Of a stretch of DNA of 38,731 nt, positions 6,364 to 14,344 are shown piece by piece. The notes under the pieces are model-generated. The model was not told the origin of the DNA, did not search any database, and saw only the letters and a program-made list of their open reading frames with translations. The stretch spans positions 1 through 38,731 of the forward strand of contig DGVK01000186.1 of assembly GCA_002395905.1 (NCBI GenBank), given 5' to 3'. This DNA is from Verrucomicrobia bacterium UBA4286 (GTDB taxonomy: Bacteria > Verrucomicrobiota > Kiritimatiellia > RFP12 > UBA1067). The position numbers and the translations under genes are program-made. Within the stretch, counting starts at the first letter, position 1. The number at the start of each line of letters is the position of its first letter.

Positions 6364-8706
6364 CTAGTTCCGCAGCCAACGGCAAATCGACCGCCAGTTG
6401 AACGGCGGCTCGCCGTAGAGGAAGTGACTCTTGAAAGGCTGTCCGTCGAGAACGGCATCGATCAATACCACGCCCTGCCCTTCAAACGGCACGGAGCCCA
6501 GAGCGAGTTTCCCGTTTGCCGGTATTTCAAAGTCGTCCACGGCCAGTCGCCGCTCGCCTGTTTCCGCGTCGGTGAAGACGGCACGGCCCTTGACCGGACG
6601 GCGTGCGTCGTTTACCGCCCAGGCGGTGTGGTCGTCCACAACGCACACGATCTGGTCGCGCTGGGCGTTTTTGAGCGCGTAGTACGCACGCTTCTTCCCG
6701 CCGAAGTAGTCCACGACGGCGTCTGAAAGCTGCGGCCATCCGTCGCGCACGTTCCACCAGATGAGTCCGTTGAATCGCGTGAACTTGCGCGAGCGGAAGA
6801 GTTCGCAGAACGTCTTCATCGCCTCGGCCTGCACGAACTGCGACTGCGCGATGAATGTATCGAGGTCGGTGTCGACGCCGCCGAACATCAGGCGCACCTG
6901 GTTCGTCATGAGGTCGTTGCGCCGCATAAGTCCGCTGTCGCGTCGCATGAGGGGATTCGACGCCTTGATGAGCCATTCGTCGTTCCACTCGAGCTTTTTG
7001 TGGTCCTTCTCGAAGGGAGCGGGCGAGCCTTTCCACGGATAGACGCATCCCTTGGTCATGACGCGTTCGAGAAGTTCGCGGTTCGGCATGCCGTGATATC
7101 CCATTTCGCTGGCGAACCAGCAAGGCGAGTTAGTGTAGTAGTTTGTCTTGTAGTAGGCGCGCGGCCCCCACAAATGATCCTCGGAAGGCTTCGCCACCTC
7201 CTTCACGACGTCGGGCGAGCGATACGGGCTGGAAGGCAGATACGGACGTGTTACGTCAAACTCGAAAAGTACGTTCGGTATCGTTGTGCGGCTGTTACGG
7301 TCGCGGTTCGGGTCGCGGGCGAGTCCGCCAAGCTTCCAGCGGAATGCCTCGTCATTCTCGTTGTTCCCGCTCCAGATCGCAAGCGAGGCTCGGTTGCGGT
7401 ACTTGAGGACGATTTCGCGCACCTCCCTCTCGGTCGCCTTGGCGTAATCGTCGCTCTGCGGGAAAGCGGAGCAGCCCGTCATGAAGTCCTGCCAGACCAT
7501 TATGCCGTGCTCGTCGCAGAAGTCGAAGAACCCGTCCGGCTCGTACACACCGCCGCCCCAGACGCGCACCATGTTGCAGTTGAGGTCGTCGAACAGCTCG
7601 AGCGTGGACTGCATGAACCTGCCGTCGCGTCCGTGCAGGGCATCGAGCGGAACCCAGTTGGAGCCTCTTATGTAGCACGGCTCACCGTTGACGCGAAAGA
7701 GGAACTGTCCTGGTCTGTCCGCCCCGTAAACATCGTCGCGCTCCAATTTGATCGTTCGGAATCCTATCTTTTCCGAATGCCGCGCAAGGAGTTCGCCCCC
7801 GTCGTCCATGATCTCGATGGTCGCGTCGTACAAGGCGTGTTCACCCATGCCTTTCGGCCACCAAAGCTCGATGCCAGACGCGCCGAACTGTGCGATGTTG
7901 TGGTATGTGTCCAGTCGCCGCGTCCTCTCCGCAACCACCTTGCCGCCGCGAGACACGGCGTAACGGATTGTCGCATTTCCGAGACGGCTGAACGGCGCCT
8001 GTACGCGGCATGTAACCATCATGTCCGTGCGCCGCCCGGCTACGTCGAGCGACTTGACGATCCATGCGGTCTGATCGATTCTCACGGGCGGCTGCACTTC
8101 AAGGCGCACGCTCCTCCAAAGGCCACTCACGAACGCTCTCGGAAAGATGTCCCAGCCGCCCATGTGCCCGGCCTTGCGGAACGGTTCAGCGTCCGCCAGC
8201 GAATCGCCCATCGACCATCCGAGTTCGCCGATCGTCTGGAACTGCGATTCGCACATCACGCTACGGATCAGCACCTGCACGGTGTTTTCGCCGTCCCTGA
8301 GCCGCTTCGTGACGTCAAAGGAATGCGGAATCAGCATGTTGTCCGTCGAGCCGATTCTTTCGCCGTTCAGGAACACGTCGGCGAGAGTGTCGATTCCTTC
8401 GAAGACGAGCAGGGCGCGCTCGCCCTTCCCGACCGCAGGGCCGACAAACGTTTTCGTGTAGAGCCACTGGTATCCTTCGTACTGGCGAAGCTCAAGGACA
8501 TTGAGGCCGATTTCGGGCGGTGGCAGAATGCCCGCGTTCACGAGGTCAAGTTCGCAGTTGCCGGGCACGGTCGCCTTGACAGACCTCGCGTCCGCAGGAA
8601 CCGACGCAACCTCGCGCACCGCGCCGTCGTCCGGCTGAGGAAAATAGTCAAGCCGCCATTCGCCGTCCAGCGAAAGCACCGCCGCCAAAAGAAAAATCAT
8701 ACTCAT
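6364..8706 (-). CDS. GH2 beta-mannosidase-like glycosidase
   Basis: This 780-residue enzyme shows the GH2 sandwich-Ig-barrel order. The N-terminal jelly roll contains LDGEWRL, TVPGNCELDL and DVFLNGERIG. An Ig-like domain follows (about 205-325), then the TIM barrel with NMVRVWGGGVYE. The acid/base is Glu450 in WSGNNEN (445-451) and the nucleophile is Glu534 in FASEMG (531-536). The VPGNCELDL and WGGGVYE motifs favour beta-mannosidase over beta-galactosidase or glucuronidase. The N-terminus is a short hydrophobic stretch (MSMIFLLAAVLS) without positive charges, so export is possible but atypical. TATAAT lies six bases before the ATG and the shared element TGTATTTACAGGT is upstream, which places it in one regulon with the isomerase-kinase-permease operon. 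Confidence 0.9.
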   Translation of the reverse strand: MSMIFLLAAVLSLDGEWRLDYFPQPDDGAVREVASVPADARSVKATVPGNCELDLVNAGILPPPEIGLNVLELRQYEGYQWLYTKTFVGPAVGKGERALLVFEGIDTLADVFLNGERIGSTDNMLIPHSFDVTKRLRDGENTVQVLIRSVMCESQFQTIGELGWSMGDSLADAEPFRKAGHMGGWDIFPRAFVSGLWRSVRLEVQPPVRIDQTAWIVKSLDVAGRRTDMMVTCRVQAPFSRLGNATIRYAVSRGGKVVAERTRRLDTYHNIAQFGASGIELWWPKGMGEHALYDATIEIMDDGGELLARHSEKIGFRTIKLERDDVYGADRPGQFLFRVNGEPCYIRGSNWVPLDALHGRDGRFMQSTLELFDDLNCNMVRVWGGGVYEPDGFFDFCDEHGIMVWQDFMTGCSAFPQSDDYAKATEREVREIVLKYRNRASLAIWSGNNENDEAFRWKLGGLARDPNRDRNSRTTIPNVLFEFDVTRPYLPSSPYRSPDVVKEVAKPSEDHLWGPRAYYKTNYYTNSPCWFASEMGYHGMPNRELLERVMTKGCVYPWKGSPAPFEKDHKKLEWNDEWLIKASNPLMRRDSGLMRRNDLMTNQVRLMFGGVDTDLDTFIAQSQFVQAEAMKTFCELFRSRKFTRFNGLIWWNVRDGWPQLSDAVVDYFGGKKRAYYALKNAQRDQIVCVVDDHTAWAVNDARRPVKGRAVFTDAETGERRLAVDDFEIPANGKLALGSVPFEGQGVVLIDAVLDGQPFKSHFLYGEPPFNWRSICRWLRN

Positions 8707-8712
8707 GGTGTA

Positions 8713-8754
8713 ATTATACCATGAATCCGTCCCGCGCGCTCACCTGTAAATACA
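8713..8754 (-). promoter_or_regulatory. promoter and putative operator of the GH2 gene
   Basis: On the minus strand TGTATTTACAGGT (8754-8742), 23 bases, then TATAAT (8718-8713) preceded by TGG, and six bases to ATG. There is no recognisable -35 box where one is expected, next to the 13-bp element. That suggests the element recruits an activator, or that the extended -10 suffices. Confidence 0.7.
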
Positions 8755-8784
8755 ATTGGCATGGCGAATCTGCCGCGCACGTCA

Positions 8785-8827
8785 ATCGAAACCATCATCA
8801 TTTCAGACCCCACCCCAGAGGTCTGTC
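8785..8827. repeat. 43-bp direct repeat, copy 1
   Basis: Matches the copy at 9527-9569 at 41 of 43 positions. It contains the inverted pair CAGACC/GGTCTG (8804-8809 and 8820-8825), able to form a 6-bp stem. It lies 13 bases past the stop of the PIN toxin gene, on the transcribed 3' side. Confidence 0.85.
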
Positions 8828-8839
8828 GTCTCATCAAGT

Positions 8840-9226
8840 TCAAAGAGGCTGATAAGTATTTACCCTAACGCGATCCTGCTTGCGAAAATGTCCATCAGCA
8901 GACACGACTTCGCAATTGTTCACCAACGCCGTTGCGGCAATTATGGCGTCTGGTAGCTTCAGTCCAAAACTGGTGCGCATTGAAACAGTTTCACGCGTAA
9001 GAGCAACGTCATTGGCCATTACATCATAAACCGTCACCCGCGATACGAACGATAGAAAAAGATTCTTGTCGTTCACGCTGAGTTGGGGAAACGACAAGAA
9101 TTCCATTTGGCAAATTACGGACGTGGCAATGAAATCAGCATCTGCGACAATCGCTTCAAGTTGCGGATTGTGCGCCAACAACTGAATGATGGCGTTTGTG
9201 TCCAGTAGATATCGCCTACCATTCAT
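8840..9226 (-). CDS. PIN-domain toxin, VapC-like ribonuclease
   Basis: This roughly 128-residue protein starts at ATG 9226 (MNGRRYLLDTN); an upstream in-frame start at 9256 lies inside the antitoxin gene and is unlikely. The PIN acidic residues are present: Asp in LLDTN, Glu in CQMEFLSF, Asp in LKLPDAIIAATA and Asp in SADGHF. The fold is a Mg-dependent RNase, typically a toxin that cuts tRNA or rRNA. The start overlaps the antitoxin gene by 11 bases, as usual for such operons. The pair lies between two 43-bp direct repeats. Confidence 0.88.
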   Translation of the reverse strand: MNGRRYLLDTNAIIQLLAHNPQLEAIVADADFIATSVICQMEFLSFPQLSVNDKNLFLSFVSRVTVYDVMANDVALTRETVSMRTSFGLKLPDAIIAATALVNNCEVVSADGHFRKQDRVRVNTYQPL

Positions 9227-9431
9227 CGCGCATTTTCCGTTGTTCGGCCACGGCATCGCCGCGCCATTCCAAACGGCCTACGAGGTCAGAGAAATCATAC
9301 TTTCGCTTTGCAGCTTTGTTCTCGACAGGAACAATGATAATTTCCAAGGAATACGACTGATATTCTTTTGGAATATGCACCACCACACTATCGGATAACG
9401 GCGGACGCGTGATTGTTCTTACTGCTGGCAT
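9216..9431 (-). CDS. antitoxin partner of the PIN toxin
   Basis: This 71-residue protein starts at ATG 9431 after AAGAGGT. The first half is a short beta-rich DNA-binding-like segment (SDSVVVHIPKEYQSYSLEIIIV). The second half (KRKYDFSDLVGRLEWRGDAV) has the amphipathic look of toxin-binding antitoxin tails. I cannot assign it to a named antitoxin family. Its position before and overlap with the PIN gene support the role. Autoregulation through the promoter at 9462-9470 is expected but not shown. Confidence 0.75.
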   Translation of the reverse strand: MPAVRTITRPPLSDSVVVHIPKEYQSYSLEIIIVPVENKAAKRKYDFSDLVGRLEWRGDAVAEQRKMRDEW

Positions 9432-9461
9432 GGTTTTACCTCTTTTCACTTCACGGCGCAT

Positions 9462-9470
9462 ATTATACCA
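9462..9470 (-). promoter_or_regulatory. extended -10 promoter of the toxin-antitoxin pair
   Basis: TGGTATAAT on the minus strand, 30 bases before the antitoxin ATG, which has its own ribosome-binding site. No good -35 box is visible. Confidence 0.6.
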
Positions 9471-9526
9471 AATATTGGTGTGTCCGTGGCGAACAAAACG
9501 AGCGCGGCCATTATCTCGCCAGAAAC

Positions 9527-9569
9527 ATCGAAATCATCATCATTTCAGACCCAACCCCAGAGGTCTGTC
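9527..9569. repeat. 43-bp direct repeat, copy 2
   Basis: Second copy of the element at 8785-8827, in the same orientation, with the same CAGACC/GGTCTG stem. It lies 21 bases past the stop of the glycosidase gene ending at 9591. Both copies follow the 3' end of a minus-strand gene. Confidence 0.85.
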
Positions 9570-9590
9570 CCCATCGATTTCGCTTGCGGT

Positions 9591-11276
9591 TCAATGCTGC
9601 AAGCGCGAAACCGCTTCGGCACCGCTCAGGTAGCCGCCGTTCCATGCGCCGACGGAAGGAACCGTGACGTATGTCGCGCCGCCCGCCTGCTCGATATTGA
9701 GCGTCACCGGCTCGCGCCGCATCTCGCGCCAGACCGCCGCTCCATTCCACGCCGACGGAACGCCGCGCAGAAGAATACGCACAGGACCCTGCTCGCCGAT
9801 TCTAAGGTTCATAAGCGCAACACTTCGCAGCGCACCGTCTTTATCGACATGTACCTGCATAAGACCCATGAACGGCGACTTTACGACGGCGGGCAGTCCG
9901 CCAACCCGCCTGTCCAGCCCGTCGCGGAACTTCTGCACGTCAGCCGATGTCAGGAGGTTCGCGTTCTTCCCGACCTCATCTTTCGTGAGTTCTCCCACGC
10001 TACGCCCGATGCCGGAAATGACGGGAATGGCCATGTTCCTCACGCCGATTTTCTTTTCGACAGGCATGGTGAAGCCGACAGGCTCGCAGCCGTCCGTGAC
10101 GCGCGCATAGCCGCGCAGCACGCGCGACGCCTCGGCGAGAGGCTTCCACATCGTCCTTCCGTAGAGGGATGCATCCTCCATAGCGCCGTTAGAGACGAAG
10201 AAGCTTACGGAGTTGAAGCCGTACATGAGCGCGGAAAAGCCCTCCGCAAGAACGCCTTGCGCCGAACGCGAGTAGTATGTGCGCGGCCAACTCTCGATCT
10301 CCGGCGTCCAGACCTTGACGTAGTCGGGATCCCCGATCCGCTTGCGCAGCGCCGCCGCGTTTATGCTCTTGAGGACAACGATGTTCGGATCGTCGTCGTA
10401 GTAGGAGCCGCCACCCGGTCGGCACCCGACCGGCTTGCCCGTCACGGCATGAAGCACCTTCAGGACCTCTCCGACCTGATCGTCGCTGTCGACGCCCGAC
10501 GCATGCTGAAGCGCCATCATCGTGTCGGGAGAAACCGAACGGAAGCCCTCTGCCACAGTCTTCGCGACAAGCACAATGCCCTGGACGGAAAAGGCGCGCC
10601 ACTTCGCATAGAGAGCGTCATCCGTCTCGACGGCCTTGGCCAACATCTGGCGTGTCCACGTTCCGCCTGTCTCTGCGTTAAATGCTGCAACGCACGTATT
10701 GCAGAAGCATCCGACATGCCTTCCGTTGTTGTCGGCCGGGCGGTGGTATCTGATGCGAAGGTCGTCGTCGATCCAGAGTGCCGCGAAGCCAACCTTGGCA
10801 TATATCGCGGAGACGTCACGGAGATACTTGAGAAAAGCGTCCTGACGCGGACAGTTGCAGTATCGCATCTCGGCTCCTTTCCAGTCGGTCCAGCCGGTCC
10901 ACATCTTCATGGCGAACATCTCCGGCGTGCCGAAGCTGTCGCCATGACCTATCGTGGCCTGAAACTGGAGCGACGGGACGATTCCGGCGGCCTTGGCATC
11001 CTTGACCGCCTCGGCAAGCACCTCGGCGCGCGCACGGTGCCAGTCGAGCGTCGGTGCCCCGGTGCCGGTCGAGAACCAGATCTCGTCGCAGCAACCGGGA
11101 TTCTCCGCGATCGCCTTGAAGTTGGTCCTCCATACCTCCTTCATGTCGGTGTCGTTCGCCCTCAGACGCATCGACATCAGCGGGCGAGAAGGCGTCAGCT
11201 CGCCGCATCTGGCGGTAGATACCGCCAATGATGCAGCGAAGATGGCCGCAACCGCTCTTATCGAATTGCGCAGCAT
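9591..11276 (-). CDS. exported TIM-barrel glycosidase-like protein, family unassigned
   Basis: The product has 561 residues from ATG 11276; the longer upstream frame overlaps the preceding gene and is unlikely. A signal peptide covers about residues 1-24 (basic start, then AVAAIFAASLAVSTA). The body looks like a clan GH-A barrel. It has DEIWFSTG, LQFQATIGHGD, ALWIDDDLRIRYH, a Cys-rich GCFCNTCVAAFNAETGG typical of uncharacterised GH42-like enzymes, and a late strand YVKVWTPEIESWPR. Asp in IDDD and Glu in PEIES are candidate catalytic acids, but this is a guess. A small C-terminal beta domain follows. It starts 11 bases after the discoidin-repeat gene and is the last gene of the xylanase operon, so it probably acts on a xylan side chain or fragment. 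Confidence 0.75.
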   Translation of the reverse strand: MLRNSIRAVAAIFAASLAVSTARCGELTPSRPLMSMRLRANDTDMKEVWRTNFKAIAENPGCCDEIWFSTGTGAPTLDWHRARAEVLAEAVKDAKAAGIVPSLQFQATIGHGDSFGTPEMFAMKMWTGWTDWKGAEMRYCNCPRQDAFLKYLRDVSAIYAKVGFAALWIDDDLRIRYHRPADNNGRHVGCFCNTCVAAFNAETGGTWTRQMLAKAVETDDALYAKWRAFSVQGIVLVAKTVAEGFRSVSPDTMMALQHASGVDSDDQVGEVLKVLHAVTGKPVGCRPGGGSYYDDDPNIVVLKSINAAALRKRIGDPDYVKVWTPEIESWPRTYYSRSAQGVLAEGFSALMYGFNSVSFFVSNGAMEDASLYGRTMWKPLAEASRVLRGYARVTDGCEPVGFTMPVEKKIGVRNMAIPVISGIGRSVGELTKDEVGKNANLLTSADVQKFRDGLDRRVGGLPAVVKSPFMGLMQVHVDKDGALRSVALMNLRIGEQGPVRILLRGVPSAWNGAAVWREMRREPVTLNIEQAGGATYVTVPSVGAWNGGYLSGAEAVSRLQH

Positions 11277-11287
11277 TGTTCGTTTCA

Positions 11288-14200
11288 CTACTTGAGGATT
11301 ATGACCATGCCTGATGGATTGCCGTAGCGGAAAAGCCACTTGCCGTCCCACGCGCCGACGAGGTCTTTGCCGTAGCGCTCGACCATCGCGGCATAGTTAG
11401 GCTTGGACGAAACATCCTCTATCGCGGCAAGAGAAGTGAAGCGCGAGTCGGTGCGCCACGCCGCCAGTTCTCTGCGCGGGCATCCGACAGCGAGGCTCCA
11501 GTCGTTCGCCCAGCCATTTCCTACCGTCGTAGGCGGATTGCCGTCGAATATCACCTCTGGCGCGCTGCCTGCAAAAATGTGGTGCGGCAGGGCCGTCGCG
11601 CCATGGAGCGTCGCGTTCGTCAGCGCCGGGCAGTTGCCGAACGCGCCTAACGCTTCAGCCGAAAGAATGTTCCACTTCTCAAGCGTTCCGCTCAGCACGA
11701 CGCTCGTGAGATTTGAACAGGTCCAGAAGGCTCGGCTCTCCACGTCCAGGATGTCGGCCGGCACGATGACAGAAGTCACCTTCGGACGACCATCCTTCCA
11801 AGACGCGTAGAATGATGCGGCTCTTTGCATTGCCGCTCCCATAACGCCACGCACAGGATAGAGTCTGGTTCCCTCCGATTCGACGTCGGAATAAAGCGTT
11901 GTCATGTCAAGTCTCCCAGATCCCTCAATATAGTCTCTAAGGTTGAAATACTTTTCGTCGCTCACCTCATTAGCGTCAATCGAACCGAGCGCGAAGAGCC
12001 AGTTGCCGTCTGTCACTGCGGCGAAAGCATTGTATGTTGGATAACCTGCAATGGCTCCCGGCGCGATATATGTCCATGGACGCGTGAAGGATGCGTTTGC
12101 CTCCGTCGGCGCAGCAGGCATCGTAAAGCTGATAGTCGCGCCGTTCGTCACCGCGCCATCAGGCACAACGTCCCATTCCCTGAACGTCGTTACGGTCGGC
12201 GATGTCGCGCCGATCGCCGTGACGGTGAGGGCAGTCCCCGCCGCGTAGTAGCCGTCTGCCGAGGCTGGCGAGACGGTCACGGTCTCGTTGCCCTCGTCGG
12301 CGTGGGCGTTCAGCTTGTAGGCGATGGGCGACCACTGCCATGTGATGCGCGTCAGCGTCCCGTCATAGGTGATTGTCACGGAAGTACCGCTGTGGCTTGT
12401 TGCAGCGCCCCATGTCAGACCGCCGTCCGCCGAGGTTTCGAGAGTGTAGCCCGTCGCCTCATACTTGACTCCGTCCGCGTAGGAAGAAGAAGCCGCAGTC
12501 ACGGTCAGCGAATCGCCGGACGAAAGCCCCGCAACGCGTCCGTAGCCGGTCGACACATCGCCAACGCCGTCGCCTAGCGAGCCGCAGACGACGACCGTGT
12601 CGGGCTCGACCTCCGCCACGAAATATTCAAGCTCCTGAAGTCCGACCCTGTAATCCCCGCCATAATTCGACGACAGCGGATGGAACTTGATGAAGCGAAA
12701 CGGCTTGTCGTTATCCGGTAAAGGAACATCGAACGACCACATGCTATCAGTCCATTCTACAGGTTCACTCTGGCGATGTATCTCCGCCCAGTCTCCATCC
12801 AAGCCGGTGTTGGATCCGTAGAAGACCCATGTTTTCGGCGCGCGCGAAACGCCGTCCTTGGTGTTGAAGTTGTTCCTGTTGCGCCACAGGCGAATTCCCT
12901 TCACCGCGAGGCCTTTCTTGCCGGTCGGCAGCGCAAGTGCTGGAATCTCGAACGTTGCGCTGGCAGCTGCGCAATCCTTCTCGCCGGCGAGCCATCGTTC
13001 CGGCATGCTCCCTGCAGGCGAGCCCGTGACGATATCGCCGTCAAACAACTTTTCAGGCTTGTAGCTGTTGTGATAGCCCGTGCCCGAAACGCACTCCGCA
13101 ACTGTCACTCCCTTTCCCGTCAAATAATCGCGCAGATTCACGACCGGCGCCGCCTCTTCGACGAAATACTCGAGTTCCATCGCGGCATATCGCCAATCCA
13201 CTCCACTGCTATCGTGTTTGTCCCATTCCCAGCGCGACGCCGTAGGCTTGAACTTGAACTGACGATACGCCTTGCGCCCAGATGCGGGCACTTCGTACTC
13301 AACATAGTCCAGATAGCGAATTCCAGGTTCCATCCAGTCGGCCGCCTCGGAATGATTGTCCACAACATCCCACGTCGTGCCATCGTTAGACCCATAGATA
13401 ATCCATTTTGCTGGTGCACGGTCCAACGAATAAGCGTCCGACAGGCTTGAATAACGGTAGATACGATAGCGGCGAAGAACGAGACCGTCAACGTTGCCGC
13501 CAAAGAGCGAATCCGGCGCGGCAATCGTCGCGTATGCCGTCGGATCGCCTTCTTTCGACTGATTTGCCAGCCAGCGATTCGCCCTGGCATCTGGCTCCGT
13601 ATAAGCGACTTTCACGCCGTCGAAGAGATTTTTAGGTCCGTAGTTAGAGTGATGGCCTTCGCCAGATACGCAGTCCGCAACCGTCGCTCCCTTGTACGTC
13701 AGCCATTCGCGCAGATTGACGCTAGGGTTGTGCGGCACCTCCTCCATAAAATATTCAAGTTCGTGAAGCCCGACTTTCCAGTTGTAGGCGTAATCCGAAG
13801 TAATCGGCTCGAACCTGATGAAACGGAACGGCTCGACGTTATTCGGCAAAGAGACCTCATGGTTGATTGTGCTATCGTTCCATGTCACGGCATCGCTCTG
13901 ACGCTGAAGTTCCGTCCAGTCAACACCGTCGTTCGAGCCATAGATTACCCAAGTCTTGGGCGCACGATTTATACCATCATTACCGTTGATGTTGCGCCAC
14001 AGGCGAACTTTCCTCAAGACCAGTTCCCTCTTGGCGGCGAGCAACGCCGACCGCGGAATCTCAATCTGGGCATACGAATTCGATGCGAAACTATACATTG
14101 CCAACCAGCGCAACGACGTGTTTTTCTGACCATCCATGCCCTGACCGTCAAACAGTTTCTGTGGACCGTAGTCGGCGTAGTGCCCGATACCCGACACGCA

Positions 14201-14311
14201 GTCAGAGACGGTGACGCCCTTCGCAATAAGCCAATCGCGAAGATTGACTTCTCCGGCAATGCCGGATACGGCGACAAGCGCCGCGGCAACGACCATCATC
14301 AGTTTCTTCAC
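11288..14311 (-). CDS. exported protein with three discoidin-like domains and a leucine-rich-type C-terminus
   Basis: The 1007-residue protein starts with GTG after GAAAGGA. The signal peptide is 1-20 (ending SGIAG). Three homologous F5/8 type C-like modules follow at about 22-191, 198-387 and 391-568. Each opens with VNLR(D/E)(W/Y)L, then GVTV..CVSG.GH and KLFDG, and each ends with (M/L)(E/Q)LEYF. These folds usually bind sugars or surfaces. Residues about 575-745 form beta repeats (SLTVTA, TVTVSPASADGYY). Residues about 840-960 resemble a BspA-type leucine-rich repeat (VTSVIVPADILDVESRAFW). No catalytic motif is visible. The likely role is surface binding of plant polysaccharide for the adjacent GH10 xylanase. 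No cell-wall or sorting motif is evident at the C-terminus. Confidence 0.85.
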   Translation of the reverse strand: MKKLMMVVAAALVAVSGIAGEVNLRDWLIAKGVTVSDCVSGIGHYADYGPQKLFDGQGMDGQKNTSLRWLAMYSFASNSYAQIEIPRSALLAAKRELVLRKVRLWRNINGNDGINRAPKTWVIYGSNDGVDWTELQRQSDAVTWNDSTINHEVSLPNNVEPFRFIRFEPITSDYAYNWKVGLHELEYFMEEVPHNPSVNLREWLTYKGATVADCVSGEGHHSNYGPKNLFDGVKVAYTEPDARANRWLANQSKEGDPTAYATIAAPDSLFGGNVDGLVLRRYRIYRYSSLSDAYSLDRAPAKWIIYGSNDGTTWDVVDNHSEAADWMEPGIRYLDYVEYEVPASGRKAYRQFKFKPTASRWEWDKHDSSGVDWRYAAMELEYFVEEAAPVVNLRDYLTGKGVTVAECVSGTGYHNSYKPEKLFDGDIVTGSPAGSMPERWLAGEKDCAAASATFEIPALALPTGKKGLAVKGIRLWRNRNNFNTKDGVSRAPKTWVFYGSNTGLDGDWAEIHRQSEPVEWTDSMWSFDVPLPDNDKPFRFIKFHPLSSNYGGDYRVGLQELEYFVAEVEPDTVVVCGSLGDGVGDVSTGYGRVAGLSSGDSLTVTAASSSYADGVKYEATGYTLETSADGGLTWGAATSHSGTSVTITYDGTLTRITWQWSPIAYKLNAHADEGNETVTVSPASADGYYAAGTALTVTAIGATSPTVTTFREWDVVPDGAVTNGATISFTMPAAPTEANASFTRPWTYIAPGAIAGYPTYNAFAAVTDGNWLFALGSIDANEVSDEKYFNLRDYIEGSGRLDMTTLYSDVESEGTRLYPVRGVMGAAMQRAASFYASWKDGRPKVTSVIVPADILDVESRAFWTCSNLTSVVLSGTLEKWNILSAEALGAFGNCPALTNATLHGATALPHHIFAGSAPEVIFDGNPPTTVGNGWANDWSLAVGCPRRELAAWRTDSRFTSLAAIEDVSSKPNYAAMVERYGKDLVGAWDGKWLFRYGNPSGMVIILK

Positions 14312-14344
14312 TTTGTTTGTTCCTTTCGTGTTTGCAGTTTAGAG

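Noticed and set aside
6189..6458. 89-codon ORF downstream of the GH2 gene
   Set aside because: It overlaps the GH2 C-terminus in another frame, has no ribosome-binding site and has no protein-like composition.
7000..8724. 574-codon plus-strand ORF opposite the GH2 gene
   Set aside because: Shadow of GH2 codons; the minus frame has catalytic residues and domain order.
9480..11231. 583-codon plus-strand ORF opposite the barrel glycosidase
   Set aside because: No recognisable fold, Arg-rich, and it would have to start within the 43-bp repeat region.
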